Source of the DNA: Dicyema japonicum
Taxonomy: Eukaryota; Dicyemida; Rhombozoa; Dicyemidae
DNA: 64,000 nucleotides
Assembly (NCBI GenBank): GCA_011109175.1
Contig: RDEW01000007.1
Location: 153,424-217,423 of the forward strand
Direction of reading: 5' to 3'
Shown: in pieces, positions 11,686-23,074 of the stretch
How positions within the stretch are numbered: position 1 is the stretch's first letter
Layout of the letters: the number at the start of each line of letters is the position of its first letter
The notes under the pieces: model-generated
The model's input: only the letters and a program-made list of their open reading frames with translations
Told to the model about the DNA's origin: nothing
The model's database searches: none
Program-made: the position numbers and the translations under genes

Positions 11686-12004
11686 GACATCTTTAGGTAA
11701 AAAAGTCATCTTTTTTAAATCTTATAAAAATTGATTTTAAAGGGTCCTATGAGTAAGCGGAACAATTTACCAAAATCCTCGACATCTTTAGGTAAAAAAG
11801 TCATCTTTTTTAAATCTTATAAAAATTGATTTTAAGGAATCCTATGGATAAGCGGAACAATTTACCAAGGTCCTCGACATCTTTAGGTAAAAAAGTCATT
11901 TTTTTTAAATCTTATAAAAATTGATTTTAAAGAGTCCTATGAGTAAGCGGAACATTTTACCAAGGTCCTCGACATCTTTAGGTAAAAAAGTCAATTTTTA
12001 AATA
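11686..12004. repeat. 95-bp tandem repeat, about 3.3 copies
   Basis: Units start at 11686, 11781, 11876 and 11971 with GACATCTTTAGGTAAAAAAG; the period is exactly 95 bp. The units differ by single substitutions (for example GGGTCC, GGAATCC, GAGTCC). The last unit breaks off after about 33 bp. Confidence 0.95.
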
Positions 12005-12059
12005 TTTTTATATAATTTAAAATGAAATATTTATTTTCAAAAGAAAAAAACTAGACGTT

Positions 12060-12623
12060 TGCCAGGAGCACCGATGCCGATGCGGGAAAACAGTCGATGC
12101 GAAAGGATTGCACCCGCTGTCCTGCAGAAGAAGCGCCGGAAGGGGACCACGTCATGCTGCTCTGAACGATGTGATCGTCAGAGCTCTGAAGGCTACAGGC
12201 TTCCCAGCACAGCTTGAACCAGTGGGTCTTGATCGAGGAGATAGGAAGAGACCTGACGGGATGATTCTTTTCCCCTTCACGTCTGGACGATCTTTGGTCT
12301 GGGACGCAACTTTTGTAGACACGCTCTCAAGCACGAATATTTTCAAATCGGTTCAGACACCTGGAGCAGCTGCTTCGACTGCGGAGAACCTAAAAATCAA
12401 GAAATATTTTTGCCTCGGGGATCGCTACCGATTTACTCTTGTTGAGACCGAATCATCGGGAGCCGTTGGTCCAATGACGGCTGAGTTCTTGCGAAAACTC
12501 GGAGGATTGCTTGCCAGAAAGAATAGGGATCAACGAGAAGGGTTATGGCTAAGACAAACGATTGGAATAGCCATACTCCGAGGGAACTCGTTTGCAATCC
12601 ACGCAGCAGGCTTCTTGAACTGA
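12060..12623 (+). pseudogene. Retroelement C-terminal domain: zinc knuckle plus restriction-like endonuclease, copy 1
   Basis: The open frame runs from about 12063 to the stop at 12621-12623. It starts with a Cys/His knuckle (CRCGKTVDAKGLHPLSC), then SAGRGPRHAALNDVI, KRPDG and LVWDATFVDT, and ends with the ETESSGAVGP and SFAIHAAGF blocks. The spaced Asp and WDAT residues suggest a PD-(D/E)XK-type nuclease, as in restriction-like endonuclease LINEs. The same domain follows RTs in many invertebrate genomes (from memory). The RT part is missing, so this is a 3' fragment with an intact domain. Confidence 0.7.
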
Positions 12624-12816
12624 CATTTGTTTAATTGTTAAAGAAACTTATAATAATAAAATTTTTCACAAAGAAAAAAAAGGAAAATGATTATAAATGT
12701 TAATAGAATACATATTCTACTAAATTGAATATATATTCTGTCGGATCCATATTAAGTAATATTTGTTCTTCACATTTTTTTTAGAAAAAGTACGTAATTT
12801 ATAAAGTAAAATCGTT
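12624..12816. other. AT-rich gap between inverted nuclease-domain copies
   Basis: Short A/T-rich spacer holding the 3' ends of two convergent retroelement fragments. No gene is seen. Confidence 0.5.
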
Positions 12817-13490
12817 CTAAAGTCCAGCGGATATGATCGAGTGGCTGTTACCTCTGACTACTGCCAGGGATATCCTTTGGAAAAGCCACTCGGTTTCCCG
12901 ACGCTCCCTCGAGGCTTTGGTCAATAGACACCCAAGTGCTCTAAGGAAAGAGACCGTCTTGGGGCCAAAGACTCCGCTCGTCTCGACGACCACTGGCTGT
13001 ACATGGAAACGGTTTAGGAGGCTGCTGTATTTCTTTATTTTTGAGTTTTCATATAAACGGGCGGCCTCTCCCGCTTTCATTGCCGACCTCAAAAGTTTCG
13101 ACTGGGAAAAGCTGTCAGTACAGGCAGCATCCCAAATTAAGCATTTGCCCCGAGAATAGGGGAAGACAGTAATTCCATCGGGTCGCTTCCCATCATCCCT
13201 ACTCAAGCCCGTTGGCTCTAGAATGGATGGGTATCCCGCTCGAGGGCGCGCTTCACCACTTCATTTATAGCCTTGTGTCTAGCGAATCGACCTGCGCTTT
13301 TTCGACAAGAAAGGGCATGATGTCCATAGCAGTCGACCTTCCTGCCGCATCGGCACTCATGGGGTTGACAAACTTTCAATCCAAGTCTGATGGAGACTCC
13401 GGTGCGGACCGTTTCATCGTATAGGTGAGTTCCCACGTTTCCAATGGGTAGGGCATTGATCCAAGCCCCGCTCCACTCGCATCTTGCTCA
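12817..13490 (-). pseudogene. Retroelement C-terminal domain: zinc knuckle plus restriction-like endonuclease, copy 2
   Basis: Read leftwards, it has GAGAWINALP near 13470, ETVRTGVSIRLGLKVCQPH, the knuckle CRCGRKVDCYGHHALSC and SAGRFARHKAINEVV. A frameshift near 13215 follows, then DDGKRPDG, CLIWDAACTD, VVVETSGVFGP and the stop near 12817. It is a diverged paralogue of the copy at 12060-12623, in opposite orientation, and it keeps more of the upstream region. It is broken by the frameshift. Confidence 0.7.
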
Positions 13491-13832
13491 ATATATTCTC
13501 AGATAAAGCGATATATTTAGTTTTTCTAACAATTTTTTTCCATTTTGTAATCTGAAGAATTTTATCATTATGCCTTCATCTTTTATCAATTTCTTTACAA
13601 AATTTCTTGGCGTCTTGTTTAGTGTCCCAAATGTACTTCTAAAAACGTTGTGCCAGCATTCAATTGAGTTATTTGTCCGAAGTAAGTCCTCATATAAATT
13701 ATCCAGATTATTCCAATAATTAATTGGAAATCTTGGAATTAATGTATTTTCTTGATTTCCAATATAATTGATCGAAAAATATTGATATAATTGATTTAGA
13801 ATCTCAAAAAATCTGATCTCGACACTATCCAA
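13491..13832 (-). pseudogene. MULE-type transposase C-terminal fragment
   Basis: Open frame of about 114 aa containing LRTNNSIECWHNVFRSTFG and then PRNFVKKL. The RTNNS-E-WH block is typical of the C-terminal part of Mutator-like (MULE) transposases, especially those beside FLYWCH domains. No DDE core, terminal repeat or target duplication is visible. The upstream part is cut off by the LINE tail at 13846. Confidence 0.55.
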
Positions 13833-13845
13833 TCAAAAGTGTTCT

Positions 13846-15240
13846 TTACAGTATTATTATTATTAGCACTTTCACGAGAGCCATAATATTTATAGCATGT
13901 GCAGCAAAAAATATAAGAGAATTAGTTAGATTGCTCCAAGCTCTTCTGTTCTTTGCTAGGTCCCTCAGTGAGTCCAAATCGTCACCAGATGCCAATGTTT
14001 TCTTCACGGCTTTCAGATCGTTTTGTAGAACGACCGGGAGGGTAGTTCTCGGTCTTCCACGAAAGCGTTTTACATTGGAGGAGTAATCTTCCATTGCGAT
14101 GTTCGGAGGGGATATCGGGTCCAACTTCAGGACGTGTCCAGAAAGTCTCCAACGAGAGCTAATGATCTCGTGGCTTAATGGTTTACAGTCACACTTATTG
14201 TACAGTCCATTCCGCGAGATCTTGGATGACCAGGATTTTCCAGTTATGTTTCTTAGATGATTCCTTTGAAATGAGTCTAGCCTCTCCAATTCCTCTTTAG
14301 AGGTGGCTCAGGTCCCAGAGTTGTATAGTAGAATTGGTTTGATGAAAGTTTCGTATAACATAATCCTTTGTTTTATGTTATATCCTTTCCGTTTTAGCCA
14401 AAGATTTTTAAGCCTTTGTAATGCCGCATTTGCCAATGTTTTTCTCCGTATGATGTCTTCGCTATCTCCTAGTAGTGAGCCAAGTTTCTTTATGTGTCTC
14501 CATTTTTCTTCGAGTGAATTGTTCATTCTTCTTATCTCTGTCCGTTTGTTTTTTCCCTGTTCACGGTGAGAAACCATTTCTCAAGTATATCTGGTGCTCT
14601 TTCTAGTACATGCTCCAGGAGTTCTTTGTCTTCAGAAATTAGGTCGACATCATCAGCATAAATCACTTCTTCTATTTTTCCTTGGTATAATAGTCTCAGT
14701 TCCCTCATAGCGGCCTCCAAGTATATTGTGAATAGTAGGGAAGAGAGGGAGTCTCCTTGAGGAGTGCCTGTGTTTGTTTCAAATTTTCTTGAGTAGGTTT
14801 TTCCAACTCTCACAAGGAGCTCTGTGTTAGATAGAAGGATTTGAATCATTCTTAGACTCGATTCGTCAATAAACCCTTCCAGCACTGTCATCAATTTTTT
14901 CCTGTTAACTGAGTCAAAGGCTTTTGATAGATCTATTCCAGAATGTGGATGGCATTGCAATATCTTTGATGTGTTACACATCTCCATCTGTGACTCCAGA
15001 CTGCATCAGTTGTTGATCTTCCTTCTCTGAACCCACTTTGACTTTCGGGTAGGTATTCATAGGCGAGTCCTTTTATTCGTTCCAATACAATGTTAGGTAA
15101 GACTTTCCGTAGAGAATTTGATAATATAATTGATCGTAAGGTTTCAGCCGGTCCTTTGGGTTTATTGGGATTTGTATCTTTATTGATGAACTTACCCAAA
15201 ACCTGAAAAAATTAATTGGAGGCCGTTTTGAATGGACACG
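13846..15240 (-). mobile_element. (TAA)n-tail LINE: RT and C-terminal domain
   Basis: It reads leftwards from about 15240: SLRKVLPNIVLERI, QSGFREGRSTTDAV, IDLSKAFDSVNRKKL, TGTPQGDSLSSLLFTIYLEAA, catalytic YADDVDLI, WRHIKKLGSLLGD, LLYNSGTW and the C-terminal domain SSRWRLSGHVLKLD then FRGRPRTTLP. The 3' end has (AAT)n read leftwards at about 13853-13866. The RT is spread over three frames. The endonuclease is missing, so this copy is 5'-truncated. The clade is not assigned. Confidence 0.85.
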
Positions 15241-16600
15241 CCTCTAACATATTCAATGTTTTTGCACTTTTTTTACCTTCAACGACCTGGTCTGTCACTT
15301 ACTACTCAAGCAGTGACCATTCTTTTGATGAGAAACCTTGAATATAAATATGATTATGTTACAATATGTTATTTATTAACCGAGGATCACCGAGAAAGAA
15401 AGACAAAAGTAATGCCAACTAGTTAGATGATCCCAGTTCCCGCAATCAAAAGTGCCATTCGAAGCCTGTGCGTCTCCATTGTTCCCACTGTCGAACGGAA
15501 ATGCCTTTTTTGATCCTTGTAGAGGAAGTCGACTGGGAAAGGAAATTTCTTAGCCAACCAATTTTCTTTAGCGTGGAATAGTGAGAGGCTAAGTGGTTGT
15601 CAATCTTCCTCGCAGATGCGGAGAAATCCAGAACCACATCTACGAGTTGTGGATTCCGTCAGCAGGGGAGGTATTTTTGTTCCACATTGTGATCCCACAT
15701 CCGTATTGTTTTCCTTTGCAATAAGTTTAGTTTTTGGATAGTGGCCTCTCATAACGCGAATCTCCACGCAGAAAAGGCATATTCCACGGCCGGCGCGATT
15801 GTCTGGCGGTATTTGATTCCGATTGCTTTATTCTGTAGTCTTTTGAAAAATTTTTTGGCATGATAGGTAAAATTAAGCAGCCTGTCCTATGTCACTCCCT
15901 GGATTGAGGGGTTTCTTGTGACAGGTATCCGAGTATGTCCGATGAAGATTTCTGGTTCTTCTTTGAACCGCCGGTCGGAGGTGAATAGAGTGCATGTTGA
16001 TTTTGGAGCAAATACCGAGAGACGGTTAGCTATCAACCAATCGTGAATACAATCCACTTTTTTCTGTGCGAGTGAAACTGCTTCTGATGTCGAACTGCTT
16101 CTTGCTGCAATGATGATATCGTCAGCATAAGAAAACAGTAGAAGTCCTTGTCAATATCTGCTGGCTGGTCGTGGAGGAAAAGGTTGAATAGAGTGAAGGA
16201 CAAATGTGATCCTTGGGGCACTCGGTTTGGTAGTATTCGTGATCTGTGGTTGCCACATATGACCCTCCCACGTCATCCAGATAAAAAATTGGCCAACCAA
16301 AACTTCAAGTTAGGGCGAATTTTTGAATCAAAGATTTTTCCAATTAAATGTTTCCTCGGTACCGAGTCAAATGCCTTGTTGATGTCAATCGAGACCATTA
16401 TTCTCCCCGTGTATTTTGGGGTAGTGTTGAAACCCATCCGCAACCCACATTATGAATTGGAGTGATGAACGAGTTCTTCCATATTTGGGGGATAGTGTTT
16501 CAGAAATGTCCGTTAGGTAGCTAATTGCGTATTTGCTTAGGTGTTACACTGTGTGTATCGAAGTATCGTCCGCCTTTAATTTAAATATATTATTTTATTT
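15241..16600 (-). mobile_element. 2A-type LINE, antisense 5'-truncated copy
   Basis: Read leftwards: MPQGSHLSFTLFNLFLHD (RT palm), a degraded YADD region, then thumb and C-terminal scraps (LRNFLSQST). It ends at hairpin 15384-15433 and an A/T-rich tail at about 15370. The next antisense copy begins its tail immediately upstream at about 16605, so two 5'-truncated copies lie head to tail. Confidence 0.7.
15384..15433 (-). repeat. 3'-terminal hairpin of 2A-type LINE
   Basis: On the plus strand GGATCA pairs perfectly with TGATCC; one C-A mismatch extends the stem. The AATAAATAA-type tail lies on the outer (left) side. Confidence 0.65.
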
Positions 16601-17880
16601 TATTTTTTATTTATTTAACCCAAGACCACGGTAAAACAAAACTAATTATCACGTGATCCAGATGCACTCTAACAGAGACCTCATCTTTTCCCGTCGTTCT
16701 TCCTTCGTGCCCGCGCATGAACGTACAGGACGGCTTCCTGAATTTTCAGGGCCAACATCCCGTGATCTGGAGTCAAGTCTCATTAGGGCTTCCAGAGGTG
16801 TAGGTCCGGGTCGATGATCTTCACAAATCCAACGCTCCGTTACTCTGTAAGCCCTCTTTTACATTTCCTCAATTTTCCTCATATTTGTCCAAGATATGGA
16901 CGAACCCCAGGAGGCGCATGAATATGAGAAACTTGGCTCGATGTATTGTTTGTAGACGTTCATCAAAACTGGGTGAGTACCACTTTTCCATATTCCCGAT
17001 AAACTTTTCAATACGTTCAGTTTCTTCTCGCATTTCAATAGAATGTTTTCTACGTTAGGTGTTAAACAGAGATGCATATCAATTGTTACACCCAAGATCC
17101 TTTGACATCTGTGGAAAGGGATACCGACCTTGTTTAACTTCAAGGTGACTATCTTCCTTCCCAATCTTTTGTCCGAGATAAATAGTGACGTATACGACTT
17201 CTCTGCATTCATCACGAGCCGGTTTTCCATTATCCAGGCATTAAGCCTGTCCAGGTTAATTTGTATTCTTTCTGTGGCCCTCTGGATGTCCTGATCTCGC
17301 GAAGCCAACACAATATCATCCGCATAGGATAGTAGAACATCAATATCAGATTCAAGACTCGGGATATCAGCCAGAAAGAGATTAAACAGAGCAGGGGATA
17401 AAGGCGATCCTTGAGGGACTCGGTTTGTGAGGAGCCGTGAGATTGATTTCAGACCTCCGAGGTAAACACGTCCCTTCGTCCACTTAGGAAGTTAATAATG
17501 CAAAGCTTTAGCTTCCCTGGGATCTCCGATTGAAATATTTTTCTCGATAGAAGCCTCTCCAGAATTTTTGACATTGAACATAGCAGTGACACTGGTCTAA
17601 AAGACGCTGGGTCCTCTCTCGATCTTCCTGGTTTCATTAGTGGCCGTATTAGAGCCTGTTTCCATAACAACGGTATCACATTCTGATTAATTGAATGGTT
17701 GAATATCGACGTTAGGAAAGTGATTCCTCCGTCTTTAAGATTTTTTAATAAGATAACAGGAATGTTATCTGATCCGTGGAGTATGTCGTTTTTACGGAAT
17801 GTATTGTATCACTCACCTCTCTCTCAGAAAAGAAGAGTGGTTCTAATATATATTAAGTTTCCTGCGTGATGGAAGTGTAT
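16601..17880 (-). mobile_element. 2A-type LINE, antisense copy with RT
   Basis: Read leftwards: QALIRPLMKPGRS, EDPASFRPVSLLCSMSKILERL, NFLSGRRDVF, then the palm region near 17330-17420 (a YADD-type site is implied by the ASRDQDIQRATERIQ that follows). The thumb reads RILGVTIDMHLCLTPNVE and then EPSFSYSCASW. It ends at hairpin 16623-16659 and a TAAATAAATAAAAATAA tail. It is broken in places but is the cleanest thumb domain of the family here. Confidence 0.8.
16623..16659 (-). repeat. 3'-terminal hairpin of 2A-type LINE
   Basis: On the element strand CGTGATCC-type and GGTCT-type arms pair over 8 positions with two G-U pairs. The loop and the flanking tail match the other copies. Confidence 0.6.
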
Positions 17881-18539
17881 CAGACTTCATGTGCTCTTTG
17901 TGTCAAATTTTAGTATAGAATTTTATTAAGTTGTTCACATCACTTTGAACATAATCCTCCTCTGTTGAAACTTCATCGCCTTTTGCCACAATTCGAATAG
18001 CTTTCCACACCTCTCCCGTAATGCGATTTCTATTCACCATTGTAACACACGATTCCACTTCAACCTCTGGGCCTTGAGCTCTTTTGCCTTTATTAATTCA
18101 ATGTTCTGATCCGGAGTTTCATGTCTAAGGTTATCCGGTTAGATTTTTTAAGCCGATTTTTTTCTGAGGAAGTTAGAACATTCTTAATGAGAAAAATATA
18201 ATCTTTAATAATAAACTACGGAGGCCTTTCGAGAGCTTCGATTATTTGACAACCAACGTTAGTTTCTTCTGGGACATCCACAGCTCGGATTTGTATACTT
18301 ATTAAAGCTCAATGTTGTAGACACGATAACTCAGGTGTCTATAGTATTGATTTAAAGTGCTTAGGAGACTTAAATAAGTATTTTATTATTATTATTATTG
18401 CATTTGCAAGGAGTAGAGTGTTTTGATTGTTTTACCCACATGGGCTGTCTCCAATTGTCTCCCATCTCTGGGATTTTGTATTAGTGCCCAGAAATGATTC
18501 AAGTTGAAAGTTTTTGAAATGAGCATTGAAGGTCAGGAA
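17881..18539. other. Unassigned; short shared segment and TTA microsatellite
   Basis: 18221-18292 matches 20597-20672 (CTTCGATTATTTGACAA, then TTCTTCTGGGAC), a short dispersed repeat of unknown nature. A (TTA)n run at about 18382-18398 may be the tail of another antisense (TAA)n LINE scrap. No coding region is recognised. Confidence 0.5.
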
Positions 18540-20410
18540 GAAATGTATTGGATAATAAAGAAAAAACTGAGATTATTGCCGAACATTTTTCAGGACTTTT
18601 GAATGAAAATGAAACCTCATATGTGGAGCCATTTGAGAAATCACCAAGAAGTCTGAATCTACCTATCTCTACAAAGGAAACTAACCTGGCAATCATTAAA
18701 TTAAACAACAGCAGGGCAGCGAGACCAGACAACATACATGGAGAAATGATCAAGTATGCACCAGGCGAACTGACAACCCTCATTACAAAGATTTTCAATA
18801 AGGTATTTGAGACGCATTCCCCCTTGAAACTTGGTGATGGAATTTTGATTCCTCTGCATAAACCAGGAAAGAGCAAGGGACCGATAAAAACTATCTCTAC
18901 CCAGACTGATTATTTTTCTCTACTCGCACACTTCGTTTTTGTAGCCTCCCAGTACATCTGAAATTGTGTCCTCCCATATCTCCGGATTTGCAACGGACTC
19001 TATGAAAACTTCAGTGCCATCTGTCTCTTGTACTACGATTTATTCAAAAAACTTGGAAACCTAATCCCAGCCCGCTCAGGAGATCTTGATGAACATACTA
19101 TTCAAACGGATTTTCCTCGAAATCCTAAAGTTATTTATTTAAATTATCAGTGATAAACCTTAGTCGGATATCTTCTGATATCTATGAATTTTTGTCGCCG
19201 GGACAGAGTGGTTCAGAAAGGGACGTTCGAACGCAGATGCTGTTGATTTCACAGGTGGATATGTGCCATGTGTCAACGATACAGGAGTGATTTAAAAATT
19301 TTTGAAGTGGACATGTCCACTGCGCTTGACACTGTCAACAGAAAAACATTGTTGGACGTTGTTGAGAGTTTTCTTGATAAATATAACACAAGAATTGTCC
19401 GTTTCCTATTATCTAACACTGAATTAACTGTAAGAATTGGGAACACAACATCAGCCTTTCGGGACAACAGTTGGAAAACTTCAGGGAGACTCTCTATCTC
19501 CGGTTCTATTCGTCGTATACCTGGAAGCGGCATTGAGAGCTCTTAGAACAAAATGTGAAGAATGCATGCCGATGGAAATTATATATAAGATGACATAGAT
19601 TTTGTGTCAGAAAATGATCTGGAACTTGGACTTTCTTTAGAGAATTCCCTGGAGAATTTAAGAATTGGTCTCTGCGAGTTAATCAGGAAAAGACTGAACA
19701 CATAAGAATCACAAGGGAATTAAAATATATTGATGAAAATTGGAAGAAAAAAGGAAATTGAGATTCTTACTTGGTTATAGTGAGGACATGATGTATAGAA
19801 GAGTTCTAGCCACTGCCATGTATAAGAAAATGCAGATATGGAGTCGACGAAAGCTAATAAAAACAAATCTAAGAATAAGACTATACAACGCATATATAAA
19901 GCCGGTGCTTATGTACAACTCGGGTACATGGGGTATCACAAAGTTAGAGCTCAAGAAAATGGATATATTTCATCGAAAACAATTACGCAATGTAATGGGT
20001 CTAGGTTAGCCCAAGAAGATATCAAATAAGATAATATACTCTGTGGCACAATCGAGGCCAATAAGCATCGATATTATTGAATCAAGATGGAGAATGTTTG
20101 GGCACGTGCTTAGAATGTTCATGAACGCTCCTGCAAATATAATAATGGATAATTACTTTAACAATGAGAACAAACCATCGTTCAGAGGAAGACCCATAGT
20201 CACTCTACCCGTGGCTCTTAACATCTTAATGGAATTGGAAGAAAACTTAAATCTGCAGATGACCTAGAAGATCTAAAAACAGATGCGCAAAGCAGAAAGC
20301 GATGGAGACTCCTAGTGAAGTAGATTTTGAAACGTGTGAGACAAACGGACCTTAGTTAATATAACGTTCTTTGGTTATGTGAAAGTGCTTATAATAATAA
20401 TTAAAGGTCA
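18540..20410 (+). mobile_element. (TAA)n-tail LINE with internal 240-bp repeat
   Basis: RT start at 18548-18893 (NNSRAARPDNIHGEMI, ILIPLHKPGKSKGPIKT) is interrupted by the dispersed repeat at 18890-19130. The RT then resumes with RISSDIYEFLSPGQSGFRKG, VDMSTALDTVNRKTLLDVV and LSNTELTVRIG. The C-terminal part follows (19740-20267: RKLRFLLGYSEDMMYRR, LMYNSGTW, SRWRMFGHVLRM, FRGRPIVTLP). The tail at about 20390-20402 is TAATAATAATTAA. The aspartate box region near 19590 is degraded. Roughly 40 nt of RT seem to be missing at the interruption. Confidence 0.8.
18890..19130 (+). repeat. Dispersed 240-bp repeat, copy 2, inside an RT frame
   Basis: Nearly the same sequence as 11325-11568. It sits between GPIKT and the next RT block, replacing the conserved LRPIILLN region. 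No clear target duplication is seen, so gene conversion or template switching is as likely as transposition. Confidence 0.8.
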
Positions 20411-21528
20411 GCCACTTGACAGAACGATATTGATCGAAATTTTAGAAACTCAAATTCTTTATATCTGATTCACTCAATTTTTCGACTATGTTTTTATTTG
20501 TTCAAAACTTTTCTTTTAAATTAAAATCCGTCCATTTATCTGCGAGTTATCGTGGCACAGACATACAACATTGAATTTTGATAAGTACTAGACACCTGCG
20601 GAGGGCTTTTCGGGAGCTTCGATTATTTGACAAACGACGTTAATCTCTTCTGGGACCTCCACAGCCCGGAATTCTAGGAATCACTACTACGTCGCCTTTA
20701 AATTGACCAATTAGTATTTTTCCAACGATTAAATTATTGTACAACTCAATGACAACCATTAAACAGTTTGGGAGATTGCAAATTTCGCATCGACATGATT
20801 GGACAACCAATCTTTAATTCTATGATCTGGAAAGTCCCGAGATTTCAACAGACTGTAAAAATTAACGTTACATTCTAATTATTATCCTTGGATATTTAAT
20901 TTTCCCCAACACGCAATTAAAATTCAGAATATAAAAAATTGGCATGTTTATAGTTAACACAAATTTCTTAATGTGTCTCCATAAATATGTTTTTTATGCA
21001 GACATTGATAACATCTTCATTTGTGTTTCTCTTCACGATTGGAAGAATTTGACAAAAATCACTACATAACACGGTCAAAATTCCTCCAAAAAACGAATAC
21101 AATCATTGACATCCTGAAGGGTTCTATCTACCGCTTCAAGACACTTTTTTATAAGCATAGGACTTTCGTCTCACTAGTGCTTCATTTTGCATTTGTTGTG
21201 TATGTGTTCTCAATTCGGTTAACTGACTACTCTGCTGTTCTAGTAATTCTTCAGGCCGCATTTGTTTTGCATGCTAACTAACAAACTGTCGAAATCAAAC
21301 CCCCAAAGTTCATTTGACGCTCCAGATAACAGTAATGAAGAATATACACATTACTCCTATATAGCCATGTAGCCATCAAAGAACAACCTCAAACACCCCC
21401 AAATCAAATCAACCAGGTGAGACACAACACATCCAACAAATACAACATCAAAGACCTTCACATGATCAACTAATTGATAAATGGTCACAATGTAATTGAC
21501 TAAGGAATATTAATAGGAAATAGGACAA
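20411..21528. other. Unassigned stretch with short shared segment
   Basis: 20597-20672 repeats 18221-18292. A plus-strand frame at 21021-21281 encodes 86 aa ending in two hydrophobic stretches (LVLHFAFVVYVFSI, AVLVILQAAFVL). I do not recognise it and see no neighbouring exons. The rest shows no coding signal. Confidence 0.35.
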
Positions 21529-22320
21529 TCATTTAATATAAACATATTTTCTCTCCACCGCAAGTCCATTCCACGTGCTCAATCTATCCATCACTCTCTT
21601 CCAGTAGTCATCATCCCTTATTCTACAACTTATAAAGGTTTCACCCATCTCGTCATAATATCCCAAAACCTACACTTACAACACCATTTACCTTTTTCCG
21701 CAGTTTCCGTATTTTCACCATCCTATTCATGTTAACCACGTGATCTGTATGCCTCAAAATGTTAATCATCCCTTCAGATCACAAGATTGAGTCACTTTCT
21801 TTCGGCGGCACTTTTATCACCAGAGTAGATGTTAAGGGACGTTCTTTAGAGGTTTCTCGGGGTTCCTTCTTAGAGATGATCTCCCAGACATGGTCTATCA
21901 ACTGATAGTCGGTGGTTATCTGTTCCATGAAGTTCTTCCATCATAAATACAATAAAACCTTGAATTTTCGGTCACTGACGGGAAGGTTTTCTATTTTTTG
22001 GATCATTTCTAGCATTGATAGGACATTTGGGTGGACTCTGAGATTTCTTTTGTAATCGTTGATATTCTTGGATATTTTATTTGCCATTACCTTGAGAATT
22101 AACTCCCGTCCGTGTCTTTTGGCACGTTTTTTAGCACCAGAGTAGCAGTTGTGCTTTCGTCCTGCAAAATGACTTGAATTATATAAATTTAATACTCGAA
22201 CTTTGTCTTACATTCAATGCAAAAGACAAATTGAAATTTACAGAAACGGTAATGGTTTTTTATATGTCTTCGTGTTAAAAGTATTCCACATTCAGAACAA
22301 ACAAAGTCACACACATACAT
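21529..22320 (-). CDS. LYAR-like nucleolar zinc-finger protein, micro-intron gene
   Basis: The gene is assembled from exons. It starts with MYVCDFVCSECG, giving two Cys2-His-Cys fingers (CSECG, HIKNHYRFC, then CIECKTKF and HNC), as in LYAR, a nucleolar protein linked to ribosome biogenesis. The middle block matches LYAR (RVHPNVLSMLEMIQKIENLP, then a block with DHVWEIIS). The C-terminal block is KIRKLRKKVLGYY, as in the conserved LYAR tail. Introns are at 22173-22195, 22067-22090 (in frame, optional), 21935-21958, 21772-21795 and 21670-21691, all GT-AG and 22-24 nt. The frame closes exactly, giving 224 or 232 aa, shorter than vertebrate LYAR mainly because the basic middle is missing. No long open frame marks this gene. 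It is probably functional. Confidence 0.85.
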
Positions 22321-22735
22321 TCAAATTAGCAAATTTATAAAATTATTTTATTAAATTTAAATCTACCATTATTCATTCAAATTTATAATTTAATATTTAA
22401 ATTATAGTCATTACGAAAATGGCCCATGTAGGATTCAGGACTTGAGAACATATTCCAAGTCGACTCTGTTAATTGCCGGGATCACGTGATTAGCTAGTTT
22501 GGTGTTACTTTGGTCTTTGGGAATTTTTTAATTTAATATACTTCCTACTTATCCGACATATCAGAACATCGGGTTTCCAATCACCCATTTCATCTATCAT
22601 GGTATTAAGTAGACAAGTGGTACGAGGAGGTTCCTATAACTTGTCAAGGACATGTATCTGCCTTTGAAATAAATACACAATGGACATTAATTAACTCTTA
22701 ACCTCTTTCCAGTATATCACGATTATTAAATTCTC
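22321..22735 (+). mobile_element. 2A-type LINE 3' scrap and flanks
   Basis: Most of this is AT-rich. A tail hairpin at 22479-22516 (GGATCA with TGGTCT, including G-U pairs) followed by an A/T-rich end shows a very short 3' fragment of the 2A-type LINE on the plus strand. Nothing else is recognised. Confidence 0.5.
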
Positions 22736-23074
22736 TCATTTGATTGAATTATCTGGAGAAGCCGTTAGAGTATATGGACTTTCACGCTTTTTTACAACAT
22801 GGCAAATCTTGGTAATAAATAATATACTTGGTAACCTCTCCCTCATTGTATATGAAGAATTAAATATAACCATAACTTTATCTCGGCAAAATACATAACT
22901 AGAAAACACAAAACCAGTTTTTTCCAGAGAACAAGCATCCAAAAAAGTCTGATTCATTCTTGAACATAGCATATTTCTGAATGGAAAAGAATTCAGAGAT
23001 TTCTTTGCTTGCATTAATTCTCTAAAATTATTTCGAACTACAGATCTTACTTGTATCTTTCTATAACACTTCAC
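22736..23074 (-). CDS. Hypothetical protein, 112 aa
   Basis: An uninterrupted 112-aa frame, basic at the N terminus (a CYRKIQVRSVVRNNFRELM stretch), lies between LINE scraps. I do not recognise it. Such a long frame is unusual in this AT-rich sequence, so it could be an exon of a host gene. Potential GT-AG pairs of 24-29 nt exist inside it but none is compelling. It could also be chance or decayed transposon sequence. Confidence 0.3.
   Translation of the reverse strand: MKCYRKIQVRSVVRNNFRELMQAKKSLNSFPFRNMLCSRMNQTFLDACSLEKTGFVFSSYVFCRDKVMVIFNSSYTMRERLPSILFITKICHVVKKRESPYTLTASPDNSIK

Noticed and set aside
11686-12004. CRISPR-like array
   Set aside because: The whole 95-bp unit repeats without variable spacers, and the window is eukaryotic.
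12152-12346. Reading frame antisense to the nuclease domain
   Set aside because: It is a shadow of the conserved plus-strand domain and has no similarity of its own.
12060-13490. Inverted pair as the terminal repeats of one large transposon
   Set aside because: The two copies are diverged coding domains with frame-specific conservation, not matching element ends.
22736-23074. LYR-motif mitochondrial assembly factor
   Set aside because: The basic helical N terminus is suggestive but the LYR tripeptide is absent and no exon model improved the match.
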